DNA of 64,000 nt from positions 124,001 to 188,000 of the forward strand of contig NZ_KE383818.1 of NCBI RefSeq assembly GCF_000422325.1, given 5' to 3'. The notes under the pieces are model-generated. The model saw only the letters and a program-made list of their open reading frames with translations. It ran no database searches and had not been told where the DNA came from. Below, piece by piece: positions 1-6,676 of the stretch (position 1 is its first letter; every line of letters starts with the position of its first letter). The position numbers were made by a program, and so were the translations under genes. The DNA comes from Marinospirillum minutulum DSM 6287 (GTDB lineage: Bacteria > Pseudomonadota > Gammaproteobacteria > Pseudomonadales > Halomonadaceae).

Positions 1-7
1 AATTAAA

Positions 8-517
8 ATGAGTTCTGGTCGAACTGGCAAACCTTCTCGAAGTGTTGCCCGCAGTGCTGCACGTCAACTTACCATGCAAGCACTTTATCAATGGCAAGTG
101 AGTGGCAACGATATGCTGCAAGTTGAAACGCACATACGCGCTGCTTTGCCTGATGATAATTTAGAGCCCTATGAAGACATTACCGAAGTTTTGAAATTGG
201 CAGACCTAGCTTACTTCCATGAAATAACTCAGGCTGTTCCTCGTCAAGCAGAAGCCTTAGACGCTAGCTTTGCCCCCTTTTTAGATAGGCGTGTAAATGA
301 GTTAGACCCTATAGAGTTAGCTATTTTACGCCTAGGTGCTTATGAGCTAAGTCAGCGTTTAGATGTGCCCTACAGGGTTATTATTAACGAAGCAGTGGAG
401 CTAGCTAAACGCTTCGGTGGTACTGCTAGCCATAAGTACATTAATGGTATTTTAGACAAGCTAGCACAAAGAGCACGCATCGTAGAAATACAAGCCAGAC
501 GTGAAAAACGGAACTAA
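8..517 (+). CDS. nusB: Transcription antitermination factor NusB
   Basis: NusB is a small all-helical RNA-binding protein that pairs with NusE (ribosomal protein S10) on boxA RNA to stop premature Rho termination of rRNA operons. Family signatures are visible near the N-terminus (RQLTMQALYQWQ, about residues 23-34) and at the C-terminus (KYINGILDKLAQ, about 142-153). At 169 aa it is longer than the usual 140 or so, because of a basic serine-rich N-terminal leader and a basic tail. Only seven bases lie upstream in the window, so its ribosome binding site and any ribH neighbour cannot be seen. thiL follows after 5 bp, the usual nusB-thiL operon order. Confidence 0.96.
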   Translation: MSSGRTGKPSRSVARSAARQLTMQALYQWQVSGNDMLQVETHIRAALPDDNLEPYEDITEVLKLADLAYFHEITQAVPRQAEALDASFAPFLDRRVNELDPIELAILRLGAYELSQRLDVPYRVIINEAVELAKRFGGTASHKYINGILDKLAQRARIVEIQARREKRN

Positions 518-522
518 TACCC

Positions 523-1491
523 ATGGATGAATTTGCAATTATAAACAGCTACTTCACTGGTCTAGGACCAGAGTTACCCGAAGTGCTTGAAGCCCAGGGT
601 GATGACTGTGCACTTTTGCAAATTAAACATGGAGAACTGCTAGCTTTATCGGTTGATACCTCAGTAGTTGATCGTCATTTCCCTGCCCAAGCAGACCCTT
701 GGGCTATAGGTTGGCGCTGTTTGGCTATCGCCTTGTCCGATTTAGCAGCCATGGCAGCAAGACCTCTAGGTTTTACTTTAGCAATTACCCTGCCAGAAGC
801 CGATGAAGCTTGGTTGTCCGAGTTTAGTCGCGGTATGCGAGCACTTGCCGATAAAGCTGCTTGTCCACTGATTGGTGGTGATACTACCCGTGGGCCTTTA
901 AGCATGAGTGTACAGGTTCAGGGTGCAGTTAAATCACAACACCATTGGCGTCGCTCAGGTGCTAGACCTGGGCAAATTATTGTTCTATTAGGTGAGCTAG
1001 GTTTAGCACATTTGGGCTTACTTTCTATGCTGAATGACCCAGTTAAAGCTAAAGACAGTAAAGCTTGGAACAAAGCTGAAAGAGCTTACATGCTACCTCA
1101 ACCACTGATTACAGAAGCTTTACGCCTAGCTCAAGGTGTCAATATTCATGCAGCAATTGATGTGTCCGACGGTTTGCTAGCCGATTTACAGCACCTCTTA
1201 GCTTCTTCTGCTGTGGGTGCACAAATAGATTTAAAACGTCTACCTATTCAGCCAGAAGTGTTAAAAGCCTTGGGTAGAGAAGCAGCTTTAAAAGCAACCC
1301 TTCAAGGGGGTGATGATTACGCTTTATTACTGACCCTTGATGAAGAGGATTTTGAACTAGCAAGAAGCCTTTGCCCTAACCTTATAAGTATTGGTCGCTG
1401 TGTAGCAGGTGCCGGTATTCGAACCTTAGAAGGCAAAGTACTCGACCCGCAAGGTTTTAACCACTTCTTACCCCAGGCCTTTAATGAATAA
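523..1491 (+). CDS. thiL: Thiamine-monophosphate kinase
   Basis: ThiL phosphorylates thiamine monophosphate with ATP to give thiamine diphosphate, the last step of cofactor synthesis in the cytosol. The 322-aa protein has the family's Mg/ATP-binding motifs: GDDCALL near residue 27, SVDTSVVDRHF near 43, GGDTTRG near 118, DVSDGL near 214 and GGDDYALL near 262. Its length is normal for the PurM/ThiL superfamily. It sits 5 bp after nusB and its last 8 bp overlap the start of pgpA (ATGAATAA shared), which indicates a translationally coupled operon. Confidence 0.96.
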   Translation: MDEFAIINSYFTGLGPELPEVLEAQGDDCALLQIKHGELLALSVDTSVVDRHFPAQADPWAIGWRCLAIALSDLAAMAARPLGFTLAITLPEADEAWLSEFSRGMRALADKAACPLIGGDTTRGPLSMSVQVQGAVKSQHHWRRSGARPGQIIVLLGELGLAHLGLLSMLNDPVKAKDSKAWNKAERAYMLPQPLITEALRLAQGVNIHAAIDVSDGLLADLQHLLASSAVGAQIDLKRLPIQPEVLKALGREAALKATLQGGDDYALLLTLDEEDFELARSLCPNLISIGRCVAGAGIRTLEGKVLDPQGFNHFLPQAFNE

Positions 1492-1960
1492 AGCTCCTGC
1501 CAGTATTTGGCGTAATCCCGTTCATTTTTTAGCTTTTGGTTTAGGCAGTGGCGCTTCACCTTGGGCTCCTGGTACTGCCGGAACCTTGGCAGCCGTTCCA
1601 CTGTATTTTTTGTTAGCCCAATTACCCTTACCCTATTATTTAGCCATGCTATTAATAACCTTTGTTATAGGGTGTTGGTTATGCGGTAAAACCTCTGCTG
1701 ACCTGGGTGTGCATGACCATGGCGGTATAGTTTGGGATGAATTTGTTGGCTACTGGCTAACTATGTTGGCTTTGCCTGTTAGCTGGGTTTGGGCCTTGGC
1801 TGGCTTTGTGTTGTTTCGATTTTTTGACATTCTCAAGCCCTGGCCTATTCGTTGGATAGATAAAAAAGTAGAGGGTGGCTTTGGCATAATGCTAGATGAT
1901 GTGTTGGCGGCAATTTATGCTGGTGGACTACTTCATTTAGCCTACTATTGGTTAAACTAA
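1484..1960 (+). CDS. pgpA: Phosphatidylglycerophosphatase A
   Basis: PgpA removes the phosphate from phosphatidylglycerol phosphate to make phosphatidylglycerol in the inner membrane. The 158-aa sequence has the family's catalytic-face motifs GSGASPWAPGTAG (about residues 20-32), WDEFVGYW (about 84-91) and DDVLAAIYAGG near the C-terminus, with several hydrophobic helices between. The length matches the family. The start codon lies inside the last codons of thiL, so it is probably translated by coupling. The nusB-thiL-pgpA order is standard in gammaproteobacteria. Confidence 0.95.
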   Translation: MNKAPASIWRNPVHFLAFGLGSGASPWAPGTAGTLAAVPLYFLLAQLPLPYYLAMLLITFVIGCWLCGKTSADLGVHDHGGIVWDEFVGYWLTMLALPVSWVWALAGFVLFRFFDILKPWPIRWIDKKVEGGFGIMLDDVLAAIYAGGLLHLAYYWLN

Positions 1961-1973
1961 AGGAAGCGTTTGG

Positions 1974-3218
1974 ATGAAAAAACTATTAATAATTGGCCTA
2001 GTTGTTTTACTTGCTGCGGCAGGCGCAAGTGTTATGACGGGTCGTGTATTTCAAGAACAACTAGCCAACCTAGAAGCAGAGATCAATAAAGATCCACGTT
2101 TAGAAGCTGTTAGTAGCAGCCTTAATAAAGGTTTGTTTAGTTCATCAGGTTCCATGACTATTTCTATGTATTTAGAAGACGATCAACGATTGATTATTCA
2201 GAACCCTTGGCAAGCAAGTCATCTACCTGGTTGGGTTAACTATCAAGGGCAAACCCTGCTAACCTTAGAAGCAGGTGATGAAGAGGTTATTAATCTTTTA
2301 GAAAAGCTTAATTTAGGCAACCTTGAATACCAAGGAAAAGCAGGATGGAAAAAAGCCACCTTTCTAATGGCTGTAGAGCCTTTCTTGTTTGAAGATGCCT
2401 ATGCAAAGGTAGAAATGTCAGGTGTAGATCTTTCAGGCACTTATCATTATTCGGGTCGCCAAGAGGGTAGCCTAGTTGCCAAAAACCTAGCTGTATTAGA
2501 AAAAGGTTATGCGACTACTGAATTAAAATTTGAAGAAGTAGCCTTAAACTGGGATCAAAAAGGTAGTTATCCTTTTGTTCAGGGTGATGCCAACTTACAA
2601 GTCGGTAAGCTGTATTTTTCTAGCCCACAAGGAAAGATAGAGCTAGAAAATCCGAGTTGGAACCAAGCGTTAGTATTTAACGAGCAGAAGTTTGATTACC
2701 TAATGGCGTTAGATTTAGGTGAAATAAAAAGTCAGGGTGAAAACCTAGGTACAGGTAAATTTAGCTTAAAAACAGCCAACTTTAATGGTCGAGCTGTCGC
2801 AGATTTGCTAGAGCTTATTGCAGCTAACTCTAACTATGAACAGATAGAAGAAGATACTACGCAAGCAATTATGGCGGCTTTAGATAAACTGCTAGGTGGT
2901 TCTCCTGCCTTGCTACTAGAAGAATTTAAAGTGGATGTAAAAACCCCTTTTACTTTTGAACAGCAGGCAACGGGCGAGTTAAGTTTTGATGGTACTAATC
3001 TTCCTATTAACTACCTACAGCAGCTAGAAGAAGGACGTTTAGATTCTGATGATGCGCTAGGTCGTACACGCTTAGAGTTAAACTTTAGTAAGATTGAACC
3101 AGGTTTATTAATGTTGGTTGGCATTCCACCTTCTATGCTTAATCCAGAAGCAGACGAGCAGAAGTTAGTATTTGAAGCTGGGGAGCTGAAACTAAATGGC
3201 AACCTAATCCCCTTTTAA
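1974..3218 (+). CDS. DUF945 (YdgA-like) envelope protein
   Basis: This 414-aa protein resembles the DUF945/YdgA family, whose role is poorly defined. One hydrophobic segment at residues 4-22 looks like an uncleaved signal anchor. The rest is a large extracytoplasmic domain rich in beta-type segments such as GKFSLKTANFNG and SGTYHYSGRQEG. The start is supported by AAAGGAAG about 7 bases before the ATG. It lies 13 bp after pgpA on the same strand and is closed by a strong terminator, so it is probably the last gene of the nusB operon. The family call rests on overall pattern and length. Confidence 0.7.
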   Translation: MKKLLIIGLVVLLAAAGASVMTGRVFQEQLANLEAEINKDPRLEAVSSSLNKGLFSSSGSMTISMYLEDDQRLIIQNPWQASHLPGWVNYQGQTLLTLEAGDEEVINLLEKLNLGNLEYQGKAGWKKATFLMAVEPFLFEDAYAKVEMSGVDLSGTYHYSGRQEGSLVAKNLAVLEKGYATTELKFEEVALNWDQKGSYPFVQGDANLQVGKLYFSSPQGKIELENPSWNQALVFNEQKFDYLMALDLGEIKSQGENLGTGKFSLKTANFNGRAVADLLELIAANSNYEQIEEDTTQAIMAALDKLLGGSPALLLEEFKVDVKTPFTFEQQATGELSFDGTNLPINYLQQLEEGRLDSDDALGRTRLELNFSKIEPGLLMLVGIPPSMLNPEADEQKLVFEAGELKLNGNLIPF

Positions 3219-3240
3219 CTAGCTGCCTTTAATAAAATGC

Positions 3241-3279
3241 AAAAAGCCGCTCAGCTACAAAAGTTGAGCGGCTTTTTTT
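3241..3279. terminator. Bidirectional rho-independent terminator
   Basis: A 13-bp stem (AAAAAGCCGCTCA paired with TGAGCGGCTTTTT) has a run of T on its + strand side and a run of A on the other. It sits between the ends of the convergent DUF945 gene and the acidic-protein gene, so it can serve both. Confidence 0.9.
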
Positions 3280-3292
3280 ATAAAGAAAAGGC

Positions 3293-3511
3293 TTAAAAGT
3301 CCTCATCGTCTATGTAGTCGAAGTCATCTTCAATTTGTTTGCGTAAACGACGCTCTTCCAGCTTTGCTTCAATCATACGACGCTTAGCAATAGGCGAACC
3401 ATCACGGTTGGTCATGCTATCGTTCGTAATCAAATCTTCCTCAAAATCATCGTCATTACTAGCAACATCAAAGACATCGTCATCATCGTAAGTTGATTCT
3501 TCACGACTCAT
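3293..3511 (-). CDS. Small acidic PA3496-like protein
   Basis: This 72-aa protein is strongly acidic at both ends (DDDD and EED clusters) with a basic, helix-forming middle (RRMIEAKLEERRLRKQI). The layout resembles the PA3496 family of Pseudomonas, which has been annotated as putative envelope integrity proteins. No signal peptide or membrane segment is visible, so that annotation should be treated cautiously. A GGAG lies about 11 bases before the ATG, partly inside an inverted repeat. The gene is convergent with the DUF945 gene and shares its terminator. Confidence 0.65.
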   Translation of the reverse strand: MSREESTYDDDDVFDVASNDDDFEEDLITNDSMTNRDGSPIAKRRMIEAKLEERRLRKQIEDDFDYIDDEDF

Positions 3512-3555
3512 ATATAAGGCAACTCCAATCAGTTAATAACTACAGTTGCTATATA
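3511..3555 (-). promoter_or_regulatory. Inverted repeat at the start of the acidic-protein gene
   Basis: AGTTGC and TATATA at 3544-3555 pair with GCAACT and TATATA at 3511-3524, leaving a 2-nt bulge. The downstream arm runs into the ATG of the acidic-protein gene, and the loop end holds its GGAG. In mRNA this could fold over the initiation region. Function is not shown. Confidence 0.35.
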
Positions 3556-3631
3556 GGACTTTTTTGAAGCTGAGACAAGGACTTTTTGAAAAATTTAGCT
3601 TTTAGCAGCTAATTTTACTGAATCTAAGCAT

Positions 3632-3666
3632 AAAAAAAGAACAGCAGTACTAAACTGCTGTTCTTT
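3632..3666 (-). terminator. Rho-independent terminator of nsrR
   Basis: A perfect 13-bp stem with a 5-nt loop (AAAGAACAGCAGT and ACTGCTGTTCTTT) is followed on the minus strand by a T run. It lies 20 bp after the nsrR stop. Confidence 0.9.
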
Positions 3667-3685
3667 AGTGTTAGTCACTGGCTAG

Positions 3686-4153
3686 TTAAGAAACAGCCAT
3701 AACCTGCAAAGGCAGCTCGTTAGATTCATCTATCCCGAGTAGGGACCTTAAATCGGCCGGGTTGTTAAGAAGGTTTTGTAGTGTGTACTCATCTATTACA
3801 GCCAAAAAAGCTTCTTGTGCTTTTTGCATAATAGGTTTTAAGTCACAAGAACCAGTAATAGGGCAGGTTAGCTTTTTGCAATCGACTACATCTAGCGTGG
3901 TTTCAAAGTCCCTTACTAGCTCACCCAGCTTTATACTGTTTGGATCACGCTCTAAGCGTAGCCCACCATATTTTCCTCGAACCGTTTGGATGTATTCTTT
4001 TTGTCCAAGCCGGTGAACAATTTTCATAAGATGATTACGAGAAATGTCGAAGTGGTAAGCAATATCGCTGATTGTAACTAGACGGTCATCTTTTTGAATG
4101 CCTAGAAACATCATAACTCTGATTGCGTAATCAGTTTGACGGGTTAGCTGCAT
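3686..4153 (-). CDS. nsrR: Rrf2-family nitric-oxide-sensing repressor NsrR
   Basis: This is an Rrf2-family winged-helix repressor. NsrR holds an iron-sulfur cluster that is destroyed by nitric oxide, which relieves repression of NO-detoxification genes. The N-terminal MQLTRQTDYAIRVMMFLG is typical of the family, and three cysteines at C92, C97 and C103 have the C-x4-C-x5-C spacing of NsrR rather than that of IscR. The ATG at 4153 is preferred over an upstream TTG because GGAGG lies 7 bases before it. The protein is then 155 aa. No hmp- or nor-type target gene is adjacent. A palindrome about 70 bp upstream could be an operator. Confidence 0.9.
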   Translation of the reverse strand: MQLTRQTDYAIRVMMFLGIQKDDRLVTISDIAYHFDISRNHLMKIVHRLGQKEYIQTVRGKYGGLRLERDPNSIKLGELVRDFETTLDVVDCKKLTCPITGSCDLKPIMQKAQEAFLAVIDEYTLQNLLNNPADLRSLLGIDESNELPLQVMAVS

Positions 4154-4224
4154 TTTACTTCCTCCGTGGATAAACAGACCCAAAACCTAGGTTCCTTTGG
4201 TTTTTAGATCAAAATACAGTTGCA

Positions 4225-4234
4225 TGTTCGAACA
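4225..4234. promoter_or_regulatory. Palindrome upstream of nsrR
   Basis: TGTTCGAACA is a perfect 10-bp palindrome about 70 bp before the nsrR start codon. Its position suits an operator, possibly for autoregulation. It does not match a binding motif that I can name with confidence. Confidence 0.25.
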
Positions 4235-4348
4235 ACATAATAGCAAGTTAATTACATTTTCTTGTTAGGAATTAGGGTTAAAAGGTTCTAACTTTTAACG
4301 TCTTGTAAGTAACTCGCCATTTTCTCTTTCTAAAGTTGATCTAGGTAG

Positions 4349-4371
4349 GTAACTTATTTTTAGTAAGTTAC
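4349..4371 (-). terminator. Hairpin downstream of ppk2
   Basis: GTAACTTA pairs with TAAGTTAC around a T-rich 7-nt loop, 17 bp after the ppk2 stop. There is no clear U tract on the minus-strand exit side, so it may be a weak terminator or an mRNA-stabilising hairpin. Confidence 0.35.
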
Positions 4372-4387
4372 AAAACCTGTTTTTCTG

Positions 4388-5269
4388 CTAAATATTTGGG
4401 TTGCTCAACACTTCAGCTGCACTGCTTACTAGGAGTGGATCAGGCTGAGTAACCACATCAGTATTTTTGTTAGTGTAGGGCATAGAGTTAAGTATTAGCT
4501 GCATAGAAGCTAAGCGTGCTCTTTTTTTGTCATCAGACTTAATAACTGTCCAAGGTGTTAAGCTTTTATGCGTGTGCATCAGCATTGCTTCTTTAGCACG
4601 GCTGTAATCTTCCCATTTATCTAGGGAAGCCAAGTCAACAGGTGAAAGTTTCCATTGTTTAAGTGGGTCATCTTGCCTTGAAGTAAAACGGTGAAACTGT
4701 TCTTTACGTGAAACAGAGAACCAAAATTTGAATAGGCGTATACCGCTATCAACTAGCATTTGTTCAAAGACAGGTGTTTGATGCAAAAACTGCACGTATT
4801 CTTCTTGGCTACAAAAACCCATAACCCGCTCTACACCGGCACGGTTATACCAAGAACGGTCAAAAAGAACGATTTCACCCGCTGAAGGTAGGTGTTGAAT
4901 GTAGCGTTGAAAATACCACTGGGTACGCTCTCTTTCCGAAGGTTTTTCTAGTGCAACAACATGAGCACCACGTGGGTTAAGGTGTTCCATCATGCGTTTA
5001 ATTGCACCACCCTTACCTGCTGCATCACGCCCTTCAAAAATAATGATTATTCGCTCACCTTCATCTTTTATCCAGCGCTGCAATTTAAGCAGTTCTATCT
5101 GCAACAGGCGCTTTTGCGACTCGTATTCACGACGAGTCATTTTTTTATCATAAGGATAGTTAGGGTCGCTGAAGGCATCAGCTGATTTATCTAGGGGGTT
5201 TTTAATGCTGGGGCTTACTGTTTCTGCTGGGTTTGAGCTGTTGTTTTCAATACTGCTCTCTTGTTTCAT
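4388..5269 (-). CDS. ppk2: Polyphosphate kinase 2
   Basis: PPK2 enzymes transfer phosphate between polyphosphate and nucleoside diphosphates, usually making ATP or GTP from polyphosphate. The P-loop is FEGRDAAGKGG (residues 78-88). The second nucleotide-site block is VLFDRSWYNRAG (134-145), with the lid region LEKPSERERTQWYFQRY (107-123) between them. At 293 aa it is a single-domain PPK2 with a variable N-terminus of about 40 residues. The ATG at 5269 is chosen because GGAGG lies 5 bases upstream, and the in-frame TTG further out overlaps that site. The substrate class (ADP, AMP or GDP) cannot be assigned by eye. Confidence 0.92.
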   Translation of the reverse strand: MKQESSIENNSSNPAETVSPSIKNPLDKSADAFSDPNYPYDKKMTRREYESQKRLLQIELLKLQRWIKDEGERIIIIFEGRDAAGKGGAIKRMMEHLNPRGAHVVALEKPSERERTQWYFQRYIQHLPSAGEIVLFDRSWYNRAGVERVMGFCSQEEYVQFLHQTPVFEQMLVDSGIRLFKFWFSVSRKEQFHRFTSRQDDPLKQWKLSPVDLASLDKWEDYSRAKEAMLMHTHKSLTPWTVIKSDDKKRARLASMQLILNSMPYTNKNTDVVTQPDPLLVSSAAEVLSNPNI

Positions 5270-5304
5270 ATTGACCTCCAAATGTCATAGATATTTAATA
5301 CACC

Positions 5305-5943
5305 TTAATTCAATAGGGCTTTTAACTCAAGCCATACCGTTTCAAGAATTATTGGTTGGGCTTCGGCTGTTGGATGCAGCCCATCAGCCTGCATTAAGCT
5401 GGGTTTATCTGCTACACCTTCAAGTAAAAACGGAACTAAAGGTAGCTGGTGTTTTTTAGCCAAGTTAGGGTAGGTTTGTTCAAACTGAGCTAAATAAGCA
5501 GGGCCATAATTAGGTGGTAGCAAGATGCCAATTAGCATAACCTTAGCACCACTTTCTTGACTTAAAGTTAACATTTTTTCTAGGTTGTTAGAAATAAGTT
5601 TAGGTGGTAGCCCTCGCAAACCATCATTTGCTCCTAGTTCTAAAAGAACCAAGTCTGGCTGGTGTTGTCTTAGTAGCCCAGGTAGACGCGTGAGTCCACC
5701 ACTGGTAGTTTCACCACTAATAGAAGCATTAACCACCTGCCAGTTAGTTTGGTTTTTTAATCGTTCTTCTAGCAAGCTTACCCAGCCAGCAGAGGCAGGA
5801 AGGTTATAGGCAGCACTTAAGCTGTCCCCCATTACTAAAATGACGGGTCGTTCGGCTGCTTGCAAGGAGCCAGAATTCATTAATAAGAGAAGCAAAAATG
5901 CAGCCAACCAGCTGATAACTTTGTTTTTCCATGGATAGAACAT
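5305..5943 (-). CDS. tesA: GDSL lipase/arylesterase TesA
   Basis: TesA is a periplasmic serine hydrolase acting as acyl-CoA thioesterase I, protease I and lysophospholipase L1. The 212-aa protein has a signal peptide (hydrophobic 10-22, probable cleavage near LQAA), the GDSLS nucleophile block (S41), the GAND block (N107) and the catalytic DGLHP (D187, H190). The ATG at 5943 has AAGGGG 9 bases upstream. It shares two bases with the ybbA start on the opposite strand (CATG), so there is no intergenic space. The tesA/ybbA-ybbP back-to-back layout is conserved in E. coli. Confidence 0.93.
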   Translation of the reverse strand: MFYPWKNKVISWLAAFLLLLLMNSGSLQAAERPVILVMGDSLSAAYNLPASAGWVSLLEERLKNQTNWQVVNASISGETTSGGLTRLPGLLRQHQPDLVLLELGANDGLRGLPPKLISNNLEKMLTLSQESGAKVMLIGILLPPNYGPAYLAQFEQTYPNLAKKHQLPLVPFLLEGVADKPSLMQADGLHPTAEAQPIILETVWLELKALLN

Positions 5944-6676
5944 GACATCAAACCCCTTAGCAACAAACGTAACAAATAAAAGCACTGAAACAGCAAGTTT
6001 ACTTCAAGCTAAAAACTTAGGTTACAGCGTGGCGCAAGATGAGTCACCACTGGTTATTCTTCATAACCTAAATTTAAACATTCATTCGGGTGAACAACTA
6101 GCCATTTTAGGCCCTTCAGGTGCAGGAAAATCGACCCTCTTAGCACTCTTGGCAGGTTTAGACACACCCACCCAAGGTGAGCTTTTGTGGCGTGGCAAGC
6201 CGTTTAGTTCCCTAGATGAAGATGCCCGTGCAGCGGTAAGGGCCAAAGAGGTGGGCTTTATTTTTCAATCCTTCCAATTATTGCCTGAACTAAGCGCGTT
6301 AGAAAACGTGATGCTGCCTTTGGAATTAAAAGGTGACCCTAAGGCCAAAGAGCAGGCGGCAGAATGGTTGGCTAAGGTGGGTTTAAGTCAGCGCATAAAA
6401 CACCGCCCCAGCCAGCTTTCGGGTGGCGAACAACAAAGGGTCGCCATTGCCCGTGCTTTTGTTGCCCAGCCACAAGTGCTGTTTGCTGATGAACCCACGG
6501 GTAACCTAGATGTGGACAATGGCCGTAAGGTCGCCAATTTATTGTTTGAACTAAAAGCCAGCACAGCCCAAGCCATGACACTGATTCTAGTAACTCATGA
6601 TCGTCAACTAGCTCAACGCTGCCAGCGCATCTTGCAGCTAGAGGCAGGTCAGCTAGTTGCAGAGACAAGCACATGA
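5942..6676 (+). CDS. ybbA: ABC transporter ATP-binding protein YbbA
   Basis: This is the ATPase of a LolD/MacB-type ABC system. It carries a Walker A GPSGAGKS (57-64), Q-loop glutamine in FIFQSF (109), signature LSGGEQQR (159-166), Walker B VLFADEP (179-185) and switch histidine in THD near residue 220. At 244 aa it is normal for the family. It overlaps the ybbP permease gene by 4 bp. No clear ribosome binding site precedes the ATG at 5942, and no better in-frame start is visible, so the true start remains uncertain. The substrate of YbbAP is not established. Confidence 0.92.
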   Translation: MTSNPLATNVTNKSTETASLLQAKNLGYSVAQDESPLVILHNLNLNIHSGEQLAILGPSGAGKSTLLALLAGLDTPTQGELLWRGKPFSSLDEDARAAVRAKEVGFIFQSFQLLPELSALENVMLPLELKGDPKAKEQAAEWLAKVGLSQRIKHRPSQLSGGEQQRVAIARAFVAQPQVLFADEPTGNLDVDNGRKVANLLFELKASTAQAMTLILVTHDRQLAQRCQRILQLEAGQLVAETST

